From: Gemmatimonadota bacterium
Lineage (GTDB): Bacteria; Gemmatimonadota; Gemmatimonadetes; Gemmatimonadales; Gemmatimonadaceae
Direction of reading: 5' to 3'
Assembly (NCBI GenBank): GCA_016712265.1
Contig: JADJRJ010000027.1
Location: 124,001-188,000, forward strand
Length of the DNA: 64,000 bases
This document shows, in pieces, positions 9,822-19,360 of the stretch; the stretch's first letter is position 1, and the number at the start of each line of letters is the position of its first letter. Under the pieces are notes generated by a model. It worked only from the letters and a program-made list of their open reading frames with translations, was not told the origin of the DNA and made no database searches. The translations under genes and the position numbers were made by a program.

Positions 9822-10038
9822 GGCCAGCTACCTCCGTCTACATGCTCCGCACAGCGCGAGCGCGCGCGCGCGTCCTGATCTCGGCAACACCCCGCAGGGG
9901 CGTGCCGGTATAAGGCGCATCACGAGCGCGGGTTGTGGATGGAGCTTATACATACGGTGCGTAGACGGTCCGGCGTCACCATGACGCGGGACGACAGGGG
10001 AGACCCCTGGACCTTCCCCCTCGTCACATCCATCCCTC

Positions 10039-11199
10039 GTGGCCGGCATCCCCTCGACCGAGACATACGGGCCGCTGTTCAGACGCTTCCTGCGTTTTGG
10101 GTCATTGGCGTGGGGTGGCCCGGTGGCGCAGATCGCCATGATCCGGGAGGAGCTCGTCCAACGGGAGCAGTGGATCCCGCCCGATCGCTTCAACCGGGTG
10201 CTGGCCGTCTACCAGGCGCTGCCGGGCCCCGAGGCGCACGAACTCTGCGTCTACTTCGGGTCGCTGGCGCGCGGGCGACTCGGTGGCCTGGTCGCCGGGT
10301 TGGGCTTCATGCTGCCGGGCTTATGCCTGATTATGCTGCTCTCGTGGGCCTACGTGCGGTGGGGACTCTCCGCGCCGGCCTGGGCCGCCGTCTTCGTGGG
10401 ATGCCAACCGGCCGTGGTCGCCCTGATCGTGCGCGCCGCGTTCCGCATCGGCGAGCATGCGCTCACACGTCCCCACTTGTGGGCCATCGCCGCCGGGGTC
10501 GCCGCGTTGTCGCTCGCGGGCGTGAGCTTCATTCTGAGCCTGGTGCTCGCCGGTGCGGCGGCCGCGATCTTCATGCGCATGGCGCGCGGCCAGCCGCTAC
10601 AGGTCGTGGGAATCTTCTCCGTCACCGCCCTGCTCCAGCCAGCGGTCGCCATGGCGGCGCCAGGTGCACTTGGGATGCTGGGCTACGGACTCCGCACGGG
10701 GCTCCTCACCTTCGGTGGTGCCTACACGGCGATCCCGTTCCTGCAACACGATGCCGTGGTGCGTGGCGCCTGGATGACGCAGGCGCAGTTCCTCGACGGC
10801 ATCGCGCTCTCGGGGCTCCTCCCGGCTCCCCTCATCATCTTCTCGACCTTCGTCGGATACCTCGGCGGGGGCGCCCTGGGAGCGATCGCCATGACGATCG
10901 GCGTCTTTGCCCCGGCCTTTGCCTTCACCCTCATCGGACATCGTCATGTCGAGCGACTGGTGGCGAATACGGAGGCCCACGCCTTTCTCGATGGCGTGAC
11001 TGCCGGGGTGGTCGGGCTCATCGCGGTGACGGCGCTCCAACTGCTGCGCTCCACGGTCGCGACACCGCTCGCGGTCGCCATCTTTCTTGGCGCACTACTC
11101 CTGGCCTTTCGCTGGAAGTCGCGCCTCGCCGTGGTCGGCATCATGCTTATGGCCGGACTGGCCGGAGCCCTCGCCATCATGATCCAACGCCTCTCGTGA
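10039..11199 (+). CDS. chrA: chromate transporter, ChrA (CHR) family, long two-domain form
   Basis: 386 residues from a GTG start. It has the duplicated CHR architecture. The N-terminal half carries FGSLAWGGPVAQIAMIREELV and ALPGPEAHELCVYFG, and the C-terminal half carries TFGGAYTAIPFLQHDAVV and GIALSGLLPAPLIIFSTFVGYL. About ten hydrophobic segments indicate an inner-membrane protein that extrudes chromate, or relatives that move sulfate-like anions. Its stop overlaps the GTG of the DUF5916 gene (GTGA), so the two are coupled. The functional link is unclear; no chromate regulator or reductase is nearby. Confidence 0.88.
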   Translation: MAGIPSTETYGPLFRRFLRFGSLAWGGPVAQIAMIREELVQREQWIPPDRFNRVLAVYQALPGPEAHELCVYFGSLARGRLGGLVAGLGFMLPGLCLIMLLSWAYVRWGLSAPAWAAVFVGCQPAVVALIVRAAFRIGEHALTRPHLWAIAAGVAALSLAGVSFILSLVLAGAAAAIFMRMARGQPLQVVGIFSVTALLQPAVAMAAPGALGMLGYGLRTGLLTFGGAYTAIPFLQHDAVVRGAWMTQAQFLDGIALSGLLPAPLIIFSTFVGYLGGGALGAIAMTIGVFAPAFAFTLIGHRHVERLVANTEAHAFLDGVTAGVVGLIAVTALQLLRSTVATPLAVAIFLGALLLAFRWKSRLAVVGIMLMAGLAGALAIMIQRLS

Positions 11200-13391
11200 T
11201 CCTGCGCTCTCGTGTCATCCTGCGGTCGCTGCTCACGGGCCTCGTTGGGGCCTGTTGCACCGTGCTCGCCGCGGAGGCGCAAGGCACCCCCTGGCCGCGC
11301 TTGCAGCGCCTGTCTGGCAGCACACGACTACAACTTGACGGTCGGCTCGATGAACCCGAGTGGGCTCGCGCCGACTCGATCACCAACTTCACCCAGCGTG
11401 ACCCGGTCGAAGGTGAACCGGCATCGGAACGCACGGTCGTGCGTTTCCTGTCCACGGACGCAGGGCTCTGGGTCGGCCTCTGGGCGTTCGATCGCGATCC
11501 GTCGGGTATTCGTCATGCCCAGCTGCGTCGCGACGCCGACCTCGAGACCGACGACTCCTTCACGCTCGCCATCGATTCGCAGAACGACCGGCGATCCGGC
11601 TTCCTCTTCAGCGTGAACCCCAACGGCGCGCTGCATGACGCCGAAGTCCTGACCTTCGAGCAGCAGAACGACCGATGGGATGGGATCTGGGATGCGCGCG
11701 CGCGCATCACGCCGGAGGGCTGGGTGGCCGAGCTGTTCATCCCCTGGCAGACGTTGCGGTACCCGGCCAATGGGACGGCGTGGGGACTCAACGTGCAGCG
11801 CTTCATCCGCCGCAAGAACGAGTACGCCCTGTGGCAGGCGTGGCGCCGCGGCGAGGGGATCCGGTTCCTGGAGCGTGAGGGACGTCTCGAAGGACTCTCC
11901 AACCTCCCCGGCCGCGCGCGTGTGGAGGCCCGGCCATACGTACTCGGGACCAATCGCCTCGATGATCGCCAGTTCCGCGCCGATGGGGTGGACTCGGTGA
12001 CCCTGCCGGGTGCCCTCGGTGCCGAGGCCGGGATCGACGTCAAGACCGCGCTCACCGGGCGCCTGACGCTCGACCTTACGTACAACACCGACTTTGCGCA
12101 GGCGGAGGTGGACCAGCAGGTCGTGAACCTCACCCGGTTCCCCGTGTTCTTTCCGGAAACGCGGCAGTTCTTCAACGAAGGGGCGGGGATCTTCGACTTC
12201 GGGCGCGTGCGTCAGACACAGCTCTTCTATAGTAGGCGCATCGGCCTGCGACGTGACGGCACCCCACTCCCCATCCTCGGCGGGGCGCGCCTTACCGGTC
12301 GCGCCGGCCAACAACAGCTCGGCGCACTCCTCGTACGTACCGGAGGCGAGGAGGACGCGACGGACTTTGTGGGACGCGTCAAGCGCGACGTGCTCGGCCG
12401 CGGCTACGTCGGTGCCATGGTCACGGGACAATCGCGGGCAGACGCGCCGACAAGCCTGGCCGGCGGAGCGGACTTCAACTTCCCGTACATCATCAAGGGG
12501 AAGAACCTGGTGCTGCTGGGAAGTACGGCGTGGAACCGCGACAGCACCGGTGCGCCGACCGCCAACTACTCCCGGTTCATCATTGACTACCCCAATGACC
12601 ACGCGGACATCGTCTTCCGCTATGATCGGGTGGAGGAGGGATTTGAGCCCGCCCTCGGTTTCGTCTCGCAGAGCGGCATTCAGCGGTTTGCTGGCCAGGT
12701 GACCTTGACCCCACGCCCGCGGCGCTGGGGGATCCGCCGCCTCGACTTCTCGCTCCCGTCTTGGGATTGGGTCTCACGTCTGGATGGTTCACTCGACAAT
12801 GCGTCGCTCACCGTGCGCCCGCTCGGTGCGCAGTTCGAGAGCGGCGACTCGTTCGAGCTGAACCTCAAACGCCTCTGGGACGTCCCCCCGGAGGATTTCG
12901 AGATCTTCCCGGGATCGGTGATCGCCGCGGGGCGCTACGCCTATGACCAGGTGGAAGTCAGTCTCGAAGGCTCCGAGGCACGCACGCTCGTTCCGGAAAT
13001 GTCGGTCACGCTCGGCGAGCTGTACGACGCGCGGGGCTACGAGTTCAGCGCGGGACTCGGCTTCCGCCGGGAGCCTCATCTCCTCCTCTTCGCCGAGTTT
13101 GAGCGCACCAGCGTGTCGCGGGCGAACGACGCGTTCGCCGCGACGATTGCCCGCCTGCGTGCGGACTACGCCATCTCGCCGCGACTCTCCACGACCGTGT
13201 TTGCGCAGTACGACAATGAGTCGGAGCGCGCGAGCGTCAATGCGCGCCTGCGGTTCACCCGGTCACCCGGGAGCGACTTGTATGTGGTCTGGAACAGCGG
13301 CTGGACCACCGCCTTGGACAGCGGGATCCCCTGGCGGCGGCCCGTACGCGGCGGCCTCGTCGTGAAGTACATCCAGTACCTGAGAGGCTGA
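11196..13391 (+). CDS. DUF5916 outer-membrane protein with CBM9-like N-terminal domain
   Basis: 731 residues from the GTG at 11196, which overlaps chrA by 4 bp. A signal peptide ends near AAEAQG. Residues about 30-215 form a CBM9-like sandwich: LDGRLDEPEWARADSI, TDDSFTLAIDSQNDRRSG, GWVAELFIPWQTLRY. The remaining 500 residues are beta strands of a predicted outer-membrane barrel, including the family-typical FPVFFPETRQFFNEGAG and LFYSRRIGL. Members are common in Gemmatimonadota and Bacteroidota and are of unknown function, possibly substrate-binding porins. The longer upstream frame over chrA is a shadow. Confidence 0.85.
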   Translation: MILRSRVILRSLLTGLVGACCTVLAAEAQGTPWPRLQRLSGSTRLQLDGRLDEPEWARADSITNFTQRDPVEGEPASERTVVRFLSTDAGLWVGLWAFDRDPSGIRHAQLRRDADLETDDSFTLAIDSQNDRRSGFLFSVNPNGALHDAEVLTFEQQNDRWDGIWDARARITPEGWVAELFIPWQTLRYPANGTAWGLNVQRFIRRKNEYALWQAWRRGEGIRFLEREGRLEGLSNLPGRARVEARPYVLGTNRLDDRQFRADGVDSVTLPGALGAEAGIDVKTALTGRLTLDLTYNTDFAQAEVDQQVVNLTRFPVFFPETRQFFNEGAGIFDFGRVRQTQLFYSRRIGLRRDGTPLPILGGARLTGRAGQQQLGALLVRTGGEEDATDFVGRVKRDVLGRGYVGAMVTGQSRADAPTSLAGGADFNFPYIIKGKNLVLLGSTAWNRDSTGAPTANYSRFIIDYPNDHADIVFRYDRVEEGFEPALGFVSQSGIQRFAGQVTLTPRPRRWGIRRLDFSLPSWDWVSRLDGSLDNASLTVRPLGAQFESGDSFELNLKRLWDVPPEDFEIFPGSVIAAGRYAYDQVEVSLEGSEARTLVPEMSVTLGELYDARGYEFSAGLGFRREPHLLLFAEFERTSVSRANDAFAATIARLRADYAISPRLSTTVFAQYDNESERASVNARLRFTRSPGSDLYVVWNSGWTTALDSGIPWRRPVRGGLVVKYIQYLRG

Positions 13392-13413
13392 TCGCCCCGG
13401 GTGGAAGGCAGTC

Positions 13414-14073
13414 CTACGGAACGCGCGGGGCCTTGCCCGTCAGCGCGGCGTAGACGGCTTCCTCGTCAAACGAGCGACCCGTGGCTTGACGCTGCGCTGC
13501 GTCGACCTGCGCTTGTGAATCGGTGCCGATGAAGAACCGGAAGTGCCGGACGCCCCCAATGGAGCCTTGCCGGCTGGGGAGAAACGCCTGCGGCGGCACC
13601 GTGCCATCGGGGTACCTCAATTGCATGTCCGCATAGTCCATCACGCGTTCCATCTGGTCGATCGGCCCGTAGACCGCTTGACCGGTGGCCGGGAGCTGGA
13701 GGACGTAGCGCCCCGCGCTGACCGGGGTGAGCGTTGGCCGCTCGGGATCGAAGAACAGGTACAGCGACCCCTGCACCTCCCTTGGCACCTGGACCTCGAT
13801 GACCGGTGCCGAACGCTGCGCGAGGTACGACTCCCCAAGGTCACCGAAGATGACAAAGAAGGCGAGGTAGGCGCCCACCGCGAGCCCACCGACCACGCCT
13901 AACGGGACCAACCAGCGCGGTGCCTGTCCACGAGCCGCTCGCCGCCACAGCCAGGCGCCGGCAACCACCGCCGGCACACCGATGGCCGCGATGATCACCA
14001 CGGCAATGGCCAGTGCCAGCCCGCTGGCACCGTCCCCCTGCAGCAATGCACCGAAGACCACGGGTGTCCGCAT
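13414..14073 (-). CDS. uncharacterised membrane-anchored protein
   Basis: 219 residues. Two hydrophobic segments at about 20-43 and 54-77 are followed by a soluble domain with strands VIEVQVPREVQGSLYLFF and a VP-rich region. The domain contains PPQAFLPSRQGSIGGVRHFRFFIGT and ends in a short acidic helix. GGAAGGA-like purines lie upstream of the ATG. I do not recognise a family. The soluble part is probably periplasmic. It ends close to the convergent DUF5916 gene and is divergent from the PD40-amidohydrolase. Confidence 0.55.
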   Translation of the reverse strand: MRTPVVFGALLQGDGASGLALAIAVVIIAAIGVPAVVAGAWLWRRAARGQAPRWLVPLGVVGGLAVGAYLAFFVIFGDLGESYLAQRSAPVIEVQVPREVQGSLYLFFDPERPTLTPVSAGRYVLQLPATGQAVYGPIDQMERVMDYADMQLRYPDGTVPPQAFLPSRQGSIGGVRHFRFFIGTDSQAQVDAAQRQATGRSFDEEAVYAALTGKAPRVP

Positions 14074-14246
14074 GTGGAATCAGTCCTTCCGGATTGGGCG
14101 AGATGGTGACATCGGCCAGTGTACCAGCTGGGGGGCGAGGGGGCCAGACGGGCCCATGGGCCGGTGGCACGGCGCCCCTGCAGGCCACCTCGTGTGCGAC
14201 CGGCGCGCAGGCGGTAGGTTCCACGACCCTCGACCTCCCTCCCCTC

Positions 14247-17200
14247 ATGCGCGCCTCCCGCTGGATAGCCCTCGTCGCGGCACTGCCGTCCACCCTCGCG
14301 GCCCAATCGGCGACCCAGGCAGACAGCGCCGCACGTGCGGCCACCCGCACAAACGGCCTTCCGCTCATCAACACGCGGACGCTCAAGTTCACGACGGATG
14401 AGGGGACCTGGATCTCCCTCGACGTGTCGCCCAATGGGCGGAGCATTGTCTTCGAGTTGCTGGGCGACCTCTATACGATGCCGATCAGCGGCGGGCCGGC
14501 GACACGGATCACGAATGGGCCGGGGTACGATACCCAACCGCGCTTCTCGCCCGACGGAACCCGGCTCGTCTTCCTGAGTGACCGCAACGGTTCCGAGAAC
14601 ATCTGGATCGCCAACGCCGACGGCACGCAGCCGCGGGCCCTCACGCGCACCGAACGCATCAACTTCGTCTCGCCCACGTGGACGCCAGACGGCCAGTACA
14701 TCATGGCAACGCGCGCCGGGCAACTCTGGCTCTTCCACCTCAACGGTGGCAGTGGTGTCCAGGTGACCGGCGTTCGCCCGGCTGGCGCAGCCGCGGCCGC
14801 GGGTCCACCAGGTGCGGGAGCCGGCCCCACCCTCCTCGGCGCCGCCTTCTCCAACGACCCGCGCTACGTCTGGGTCAACGCGGTCGGCAACGTGGGCGGC
14901 GACTTCCAGGGTGGCGTGAGCCCTGCCCCAAACGATGAAGAGATCGAACACGCGCCTCGCAGCTCGGCGCGGCGCATTGGCACCTACCAGGTCGCGCTCT
15001 ACGACCGTGAGTTGGGTCGCGCCGCGGTGCGCACCTCGGAAGGTGAAGGCGCCTTCCGCCCCATTCCCTCGCCCGACGGCAAATGGCTCGTGTACGCCAC
15101 GCGCAGCGACGCCCGCGAGGGACTCAAGCTGCTCGACCTCGAGACGGGCCGCGACCGCTGGCTCCGCATGGACGTGCAGCGCGACGCCTCACAGGGCGGC
15201 GCGGACCGCGACGTCTACCCCAACTCCGCCTTCACGCCGGATTCCCGGGCGGTCATCACCGCCTACAACGGAAAGATCTGGCGCGTCGAGGTACCGTCCG
15301 GCGCGGCCACGATGATCCCGTTCTCCGCCGAGGTCGAGCAACAGGTCGGACCCCTCGCCAAGTTCGACTATCCCATCAACGATACGACCCTTGTCGTGAG
15401 CCAGATCCGCGGCGCGCAGCCGTCGCCGGATGGCCGCCGCGTCGTCTTCACGGCGCTGGACCGGCTCTGGATCGCCGACCTTCCCGCGGCACGCGGCGGC
15501 CCGGGTCGGGCGCCCAACGCCCCGGCCAATCATCCGGTGATCACCAATGCGCGGCGCCTGACGAATGCGACCCTCGTGGAACACGCCCCGGTCTGGTCGC
15601 CGGATGGGCAGTTCGTGGCCTACGTGACGTGGGACGACTCGATCGGCGGCCACATACAGCGTGTCCGGGCGGATGGCGCGTCCCCGCCGCAGCAGCTCAC
15701 GACACGCGCGGCATTCTATGACAAGGTGAGCTACGCGCCCAACGGACAGCGCCTCGTTGGTGTGCGCGGGTCGCTGAACCATCGGTTGCGCACGCTGGAG
15801 GATTTCGGCTCGCATGGCGCGACCGCCGAACTGGAGATCGTCTGGTTGCCGTCCGCTGGGGGAGACGCGCAGCGCATCGCGTGGCTGGGCAGTGGTGCCA
15901 CCCAACAGGGGCGCAACGTCCCGCACTTCGGCCCGGACTCGACGCGTATCTACGTCTGGCAGGGAACCGAGGGGCTCGTCTCGATGCGGTATGATGGCAC
16001 GGACCGCCGCACCGTGGTCCGGGTGAGCAGCCTCCCCGCCCCTGGCGGTCCTGGCGCCGCGGGTTCGCCGGACGAAGTGATGCTCGCCCCCAACGGTGGG
16101 CGCGCGCTGGTCCGCTCTGATCGCAACGTCTTCCTCATCACCGTCCCCCCCGTTGGTGGAACCCCGCCCACGGTGTCGATCGGCAGCGGGTCCGTCGTGC
16201 CGACGACGCGCCTGACCCGCGTGGGCGGCGACTTCATTGGATGGAGCGGCGATGGGCGCACCGCCTTCTACTCCATCGGCAAGAGCTTCTTCCGCTGGGA
16301 CATCGCCTTCGCGGACTCGCTGGTGCGCGACTCCGTCGTTCGCGCCGAGGCGGCCGCCGCAAGCGGCGGTGCGGGGGCCGGGGGCGCAGCTCGCCCCGAC
16401 AGTGCACGCGCCGATTCGACGCGTCGCGGCCCTGCGTACGAGCCGTCGCGCGTCGATGTCGCCATCACGGTGCGCAAGGATCGTCCGAGCGGTGTCGTCG
16501 CGTTGCGCGGCGCGCGGATCATCACGATGAAAGGCGACGAGGTCATCGCATCCGGCGACATTGTCGTGCGGGACAACCGCATCGTCGCCATCGGACGGCG
16601 CGGATCGGTGCGCATTCCCGCCGGGGCGCGTGTGATCGACGTCTCCGGCAAGACGATCATGCCGGGGCTCGTGGATATCCACGCCCACACCTGGGTGGCG
16701 TGGGGGGTGCACCGTCCACAGGTGTCGCAGTTCCTCGCGCAGCTGGCCTATGGCGTGACGACCCAGCGCGACCCGCAGACGTCGTCGGAAGACATCGTCA
16801 CCTACAGCGACATGATGGAGACCGGCGCCCTCATCGGGCCGCGCCTCTACTCCACTGGCCCCGGGGTCTTCAGCGTCGACAACATCCGCTCGCTGGACGA
16901 AGCCCGCGACGTGTTGCGCCGGTACGCCGACCACTTCAACACGCAGACCATCAAGCAGTACATGGCCGGCGACCGCAAGGTGCGCCAATGGGTGATCACC
17001 GCCGCACGCGAGATGGGGTTGACGACCACGACCGAGGGCGGATCGGACTTCGTCATGAACCTCACGCTGATGCAGGACGGCTATCCGGGGCTCGAGCATT
17101 CGCTCCCGATCAGCCCGCTCTTCAAGGACGTCCAGCAGCTGCACGCATTCAGTGGCCTCACCTACACCCCGACCTTCATTGTCGCGTACGGTGGCCCGGC

Positions 17201-17729
17201 CGGCTTCTCAAAGTACCTCACCACCTGGGACCTCAACAACGACCGTAAGCTGCAGCGGTTCACCCCGGCCGAGGAGATCGACAAGTGGAAGACCGTCACC
17301 TGGCAGCGCGATGACCAGTACGTGCACTACCTGCACGCGCAGCAGCTGACCAAGTTGCTGGCAGCAGGTGGCAAGCTGGGCCTCGGCTCCCACGGCGAAC
17401 TGCAAGGGCTCGGCACCCATTGGGAACTCTGGATGATGGCGGCCGGCGGGATGAAGGCCCACGACGCGTTGCGGCTCGCGACGATCGGGGGCGCGGACGC
17501 GATCGGGCTGTCGAAGGACCTGGGGTCCCTGGAGGTCGGAAAGCTGGCAGACTTGCTGGTCCTGGATCGCAATCCGCTGCTCGACCTCGCCAACACGACG
17601 GCGCTGCGCTTCGTGATGAAGAACGGGCGCGTGTACGACGCCAACACCCTGGATGAGATCTGGCCGCGGGCGCAGCCGCTGGCCCCGCAGTGGTGGTGGA
17701 ACCTGGAACCACCGCCACCTGGCCACTGA
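14247..17729 (+). CDS. secreted PD40 beta-propeller amidohydrolase (first copy)
   Basis: 1160 residues from the ATG at 14247, with a signal peptide ending near TLAAQ. The first 700 residues are a WD40-like (PD40) propeller with repeated motifs such as PRFSPDGTRLVFLSDRNG and SPTWTPDGQYIM. The last 400 residues are an amidohydrolase: GARIITMKGDEVIASGDI, GLVDIHAHTW (metal ligands H812 and H814), GVTTQRDP, SHGELQGLGTHWELW, and LGSLEVGKLADLLVLDRNP. The family is usually annotated as imidazolonepropionase- or prolidase-like, with a TolB-like domain. It acts in the periplasm, probably on peptide-like or cyclic amide substrates. A paralogue lies at 33606-36914. Confidence 0.88.
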   Translation: MRASRWIALVAALPSTLAAQSATQADSAARAATRTNGLPLINTRTLKFTTDEGTWISLDVSPNGRSIVFELLGDLYTMPISGGPATRITNGPGYDTQPRFSPDGTRLVFLSDRNGSENIWIANADGTQPRALTRTERINFVSPTWTPDGQYIMATRAGQLWLFHLNGGSGVQVTGVRPAGAAAAAGPPGAGAGPTLLGAAFSNDPRYVWVNAVGNVGGDFQGGVSPAPNDEEIEHAPRSSARRIGTYQVALYDRELGRAAVRTSEGEGAFRPIPSPDGKWLVYATRSDAREGLKLLDLETGRDRWLRMDVQRDASQGGADRDVYPNSAFTPDSRAVITAYNGKIWRVEVPSGAATMIPFSAEVEQQVGPLAKFDYPINDTTLVVSQIRGAQPSPDGRRVVFTALDRLWIADLPAARGGPGRAPNAPANHPVITNARRLTNATLVEHAPVWSPDGQFVAYVTWDDSIGGHIQRVRADGASPPQQLTTRAAFYDKVSYAPNGQRLVGVRGSLNHRLRTLEDFGSHGATAELEIVWLPSAGGDAQRIAWLGSGATQQGRNVPHFGPDSTRIYVWQGTEGLVSMRYDGTDRRTVVRVSSLPAPGGPGAAGSPDEVMLAPNGGRALVRSDRNVFLITVPPVGGTPPTVSIGSGSVVPTTRLTRVGGDFIGWSGDGRTAFYSIGKSFFRWDIAFADSLVRDSVVRAEAAAASGGAGAGGAARPDSARADSTRRGPAYEPSRVDVAITVRKDRPSGVVALRGARIITMKGDEVIASGDIVVRDNRIVAIGRRGSVRIPAGARVIDVSGKTIMPGLVDIHAHTWVAWGVHRPQVSQFLAQLAYGVTTQRDPQTSSEDIVTYSDMMETGALIGPRLYSTGPGVFSVDNIRSLDEARDVLRRYADHFNTQTIKQYMAGDRKVRQWVITAAREMGLTTTTEGGSDFVMNLTLMQDGYPGLEHSLPISPLFKDVQQLHAFSGLTYTPTFIVAYGGPAGFSKYLTTWDLNNDRKLQRFTPAEEIDKWKTVTWQRDDQYVHYLHAQQLTKLLAAGGKLGLGSHGELQGLGTHWELWMMAAGGMKAHDALRLATIGGADAIGLSKDLGSLEVGKLADLLVLDRNPLLDLANTTALRFVMKNGRVYDANTLDEIWPRAQPLAPQWWWNLEPPPPGH

Positions 17730-17733
17730 CCGC

Positions 17734-18336
17734 CTAGGGCGCGGCGCCCACTTTCACGCGCGCCACCGCCTCACCAAAGGCGGCGGCACGCGGTCCTGCC
17801 TTCCCCGGAGATCGGGGCCCGACCCCTCCGGCAGTCACCGGGGATTCGAGCAGCACGAAACGGGGCCCGTTTGTTCCCACGGTCTCGTTAAGTGATTGGT
17901 GCCACTGCTCTTGAGTGCTGCATCGGATCACATGTTCCCATCCGCTGCCTGCGGCGACCGCCGCGAGGTCCACTCCTGCCGCGACACCTGGGGTCGGCTG
18001 ACCGCCGGTGACTTCATACACCCCGTTCGCCACGACCACCATCACCAGGTTGGGTGGGCGTTCGGCCGCGATCGTCACGAGGGACCCCAGGTTCATCAGC
18101 AGGGAGCCGTCGCCGTTCACGACGACCACGCGCAGGTCCGGCCGAGCCAGCGCGAGCCCCAGGCCTAACGAGGAAGCCTGCCCCATGCTCGATGGCACCA
18201 GGACGAAGTCCAGCGGATGTAGCGGGCCGAGCGCCATCCACTCCCGCGCCGCCCCCATCGTGGTCACCACAATGGTCCGGTCGTCGCGCCATTCGCGCAG
18301 GATGCGCATGGCACCCGCCAGCTCAACGCCGCTCAC
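17734..18336 (-). CDS. TPP-dependent decarboxylase, pyrophosphate-binding subunit
   Basis: 200 residues, matching the C-terminal half of TPP enzymes. The cofactor motif begins with GDGS at 75-78 and continues to NG at 104-105, with VPSSMGQASSLGLGLAL before it. The closest functional relatives by layout are the beta subunit of sulfopyruvate decarboxylase (ComE) and phosphonopyruvate decarboxylases, which decarboxylate 3-carbon 2-oxo acids. Its start overlaps the stop of the alpha subunit (ATGA), so the two are co-translated. The substrate cannot be decided from sequence; no comA/B/C or phosphonate genes are nearby. Confidence 0.75.
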   Translation of the reverse strand: MSGVELAGAMRILREWRDDRTIVVTTMGAAREWMALGPLHPLDFVLVPSSMGQASSLGLGLALARPDLRVVVVNGDGSLLMNLGSLVTIAAERPPNLVMVVVANGVYEVTGGQPTPGVAAGVDLAAVAAGSGWEHVIRCSTQEQWHQSLNETVGTNGPRFVLLESPVTAGGVGPRSPGKAGPRAAAFGEAVARVKVGAAP

Positions 18337-18827
18337 GCCTTTCCCTCCGCCACCAGCAGCGCTGCCGCTCGACCCGCCGCACGATGGTCGCGCAGGAACT
18401 CGCCACCCGCAGCCAGCTCCGCATCATCGCGCACCAGGCACCACGGCACGGCCCACGCGGTGAGCACCGGCTCGGTGAATGCCAGGCAGGTGTCCCCCGG
18501 GAGCGTCGACTGGTTGAGGTAGCTCCGGTAGCCGATGATCGCCGGGATCGGGAGCTGCCAGTCGTGCACCACGTTGCGTAGCGCGTCGCCACTCTCGAAC
18601 AACCCGGTGCACTGGATCAGCACCAACGGCCGGCGTCCACCCAGGTGCAGCCCCATCGCCACCCCCCACGCCTCTCCCTCGCGACAGACGCGCACCACCC
18701 GCGCACCATGTGCGATCGCCACCGCGTCCCATGCGCCAATGGTGGAGTCGGGGACGGTGACGACGTCGGTGATCGCGCACGTGGCGAGCACCTGTCGGAG
18801 TGCGCCCGCCGTGGCATCCGCCACCAT
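18333..18827 (-). CDS. TPP-dependent decarboxylase, N-terminal (Pyr) subunit
   Basis: 164 residues from the ATG at 18827, which overlaps the upstream gene stop (TGATG). It matches the pyrimidine-binding domain of split TPP enzymes such as ComD: VVTVPDSTIGAWDAV, then CREGEAWGVAMGLHLGG, which holds the catalytic glutamate around residues 50-52, and LIQCTGLFESGDALRN. With the following gene it should form a heteromeric decarboxylase. The frame extending to 19073 reads into the META gene and is not used. Confidence 0.75.
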   Translation of the reverse strand: MVADATAGALRQVLATCAITDVVTVPDSTIGAWDAVAIAHGARVVRVCREGEAWGVAMGLHLGGRRPLVLIQCTGLFESGDALRNVVHDWQLPIPAIIGYRSYLNQSTLPGDTCLAFTEPVLTAWAVPWCLVRDDAELAAGGEFLRDHRAAGRAAALLVAEGKA

Positions 18828-19357
18828 CAGTACGCCAGCTCCGTGGCGGTCCGACCTCGCGCTTGTACCGGCGTGAAACGCGCCAGCTTGCCCCCAAAGC
18901 CGGAAAGCTCCAGCTCGCCATCGACGATGGCGTACGTCATCACCCGAGGCAGGATTCCCAGGACAACACGCTCGAGGTCCGCCCCCTCCGGGCAATACAT
19001 CTTTGTCGCGCCAATCGCCCCAAAGCGGAGCGAGTCGCCTGACTTCGTATAACCTCCGGAGTAGCGATTGCACCCCGCGAACCCCGACACCCGCGGACTC
19101 CCGGAGTCGATGCGGAGCGTTGCCTGCCGCCCCTGCGCCCCAGGCGGCGGCGCACTGCCATCACCCAACGCGGTCAGCGCCCACATCCGGTCGGTCAGTT
19201 GCGGCGGGGGAAGCTCCACCGAGTCGGCTGCGCCCGATGGAGCGATGGATGCGGCGAGCGGCGCTCCCGTCGAGTCGACCTGGACCGGAGGCGGGATCTC
19301 GTCGCGGCTGCCGCAGGCAAGCGCCGTGGCCGCGACCGCCGCGAGGAGCGCGCGCAT
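18827..19357 (-). CDS. META-domain lipoprotein (HslJ-like)
   Basis: 176 residues. The N-terminus MRALLAAVAATALACGS is a lipoprotein signal with cysteine at 15. Residues about 57-165 form a META domain: MWALTALGDG, SGFAGCNRYSGGY, LRFGAIGATKMYC and a LELSGFGGKLARF end. META proteins are envelope or secreted, and in Escherichia coli HslJ is linked to heat and novobiocin resistance. Its stop overlaps the start of the decarboxylase subunit by one base, which is an unexpected partner. It may simply be first in a compact operon. Confidence 0.75.
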   Translation of the reverse strand: MRALLAAVAATALACGSRDEIPPPVQVDSTGAPLAASIAPSGAADSVELPPPQLTDRMWALTALGDGSAPPPGAQGRQATLRIDSGSPRVSGFAGCNRYSGGYTKSGDSLRFGAIGATKMYCPEGADLERVVLGILPRVMTYAIVDGELELSGFGGKLARFTPVQARGRTATELAY

Positions 19358-19360
19358 TGC

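Noticed and set aside
9797..9870. tRNA-like sequence in the rtcB leader (GGTTCGGTTCC)
   Set aside because: A T-loop-like string is present, but no acceptor, D-arm or anticodon arm can be folded around it.
9933..11195. Upstream extension of the DUF5916 frame through chrA
   Set aside because: The extension covers all of chrA out of frame and has no domain; the signal peptide begins right at the GTG at 11196.
15189..17144. 651-codon frame opposite the first PD40-amidohydrolase
   Set aside because: A compositional shadow; the propeller and metal motifs are on the plus strand.
17734..18827. Coenzyme M or phosphonate biosynthesis locus
   Set aside because: Only the split decarboxylase is present; none of the other pathway genes are in the window.
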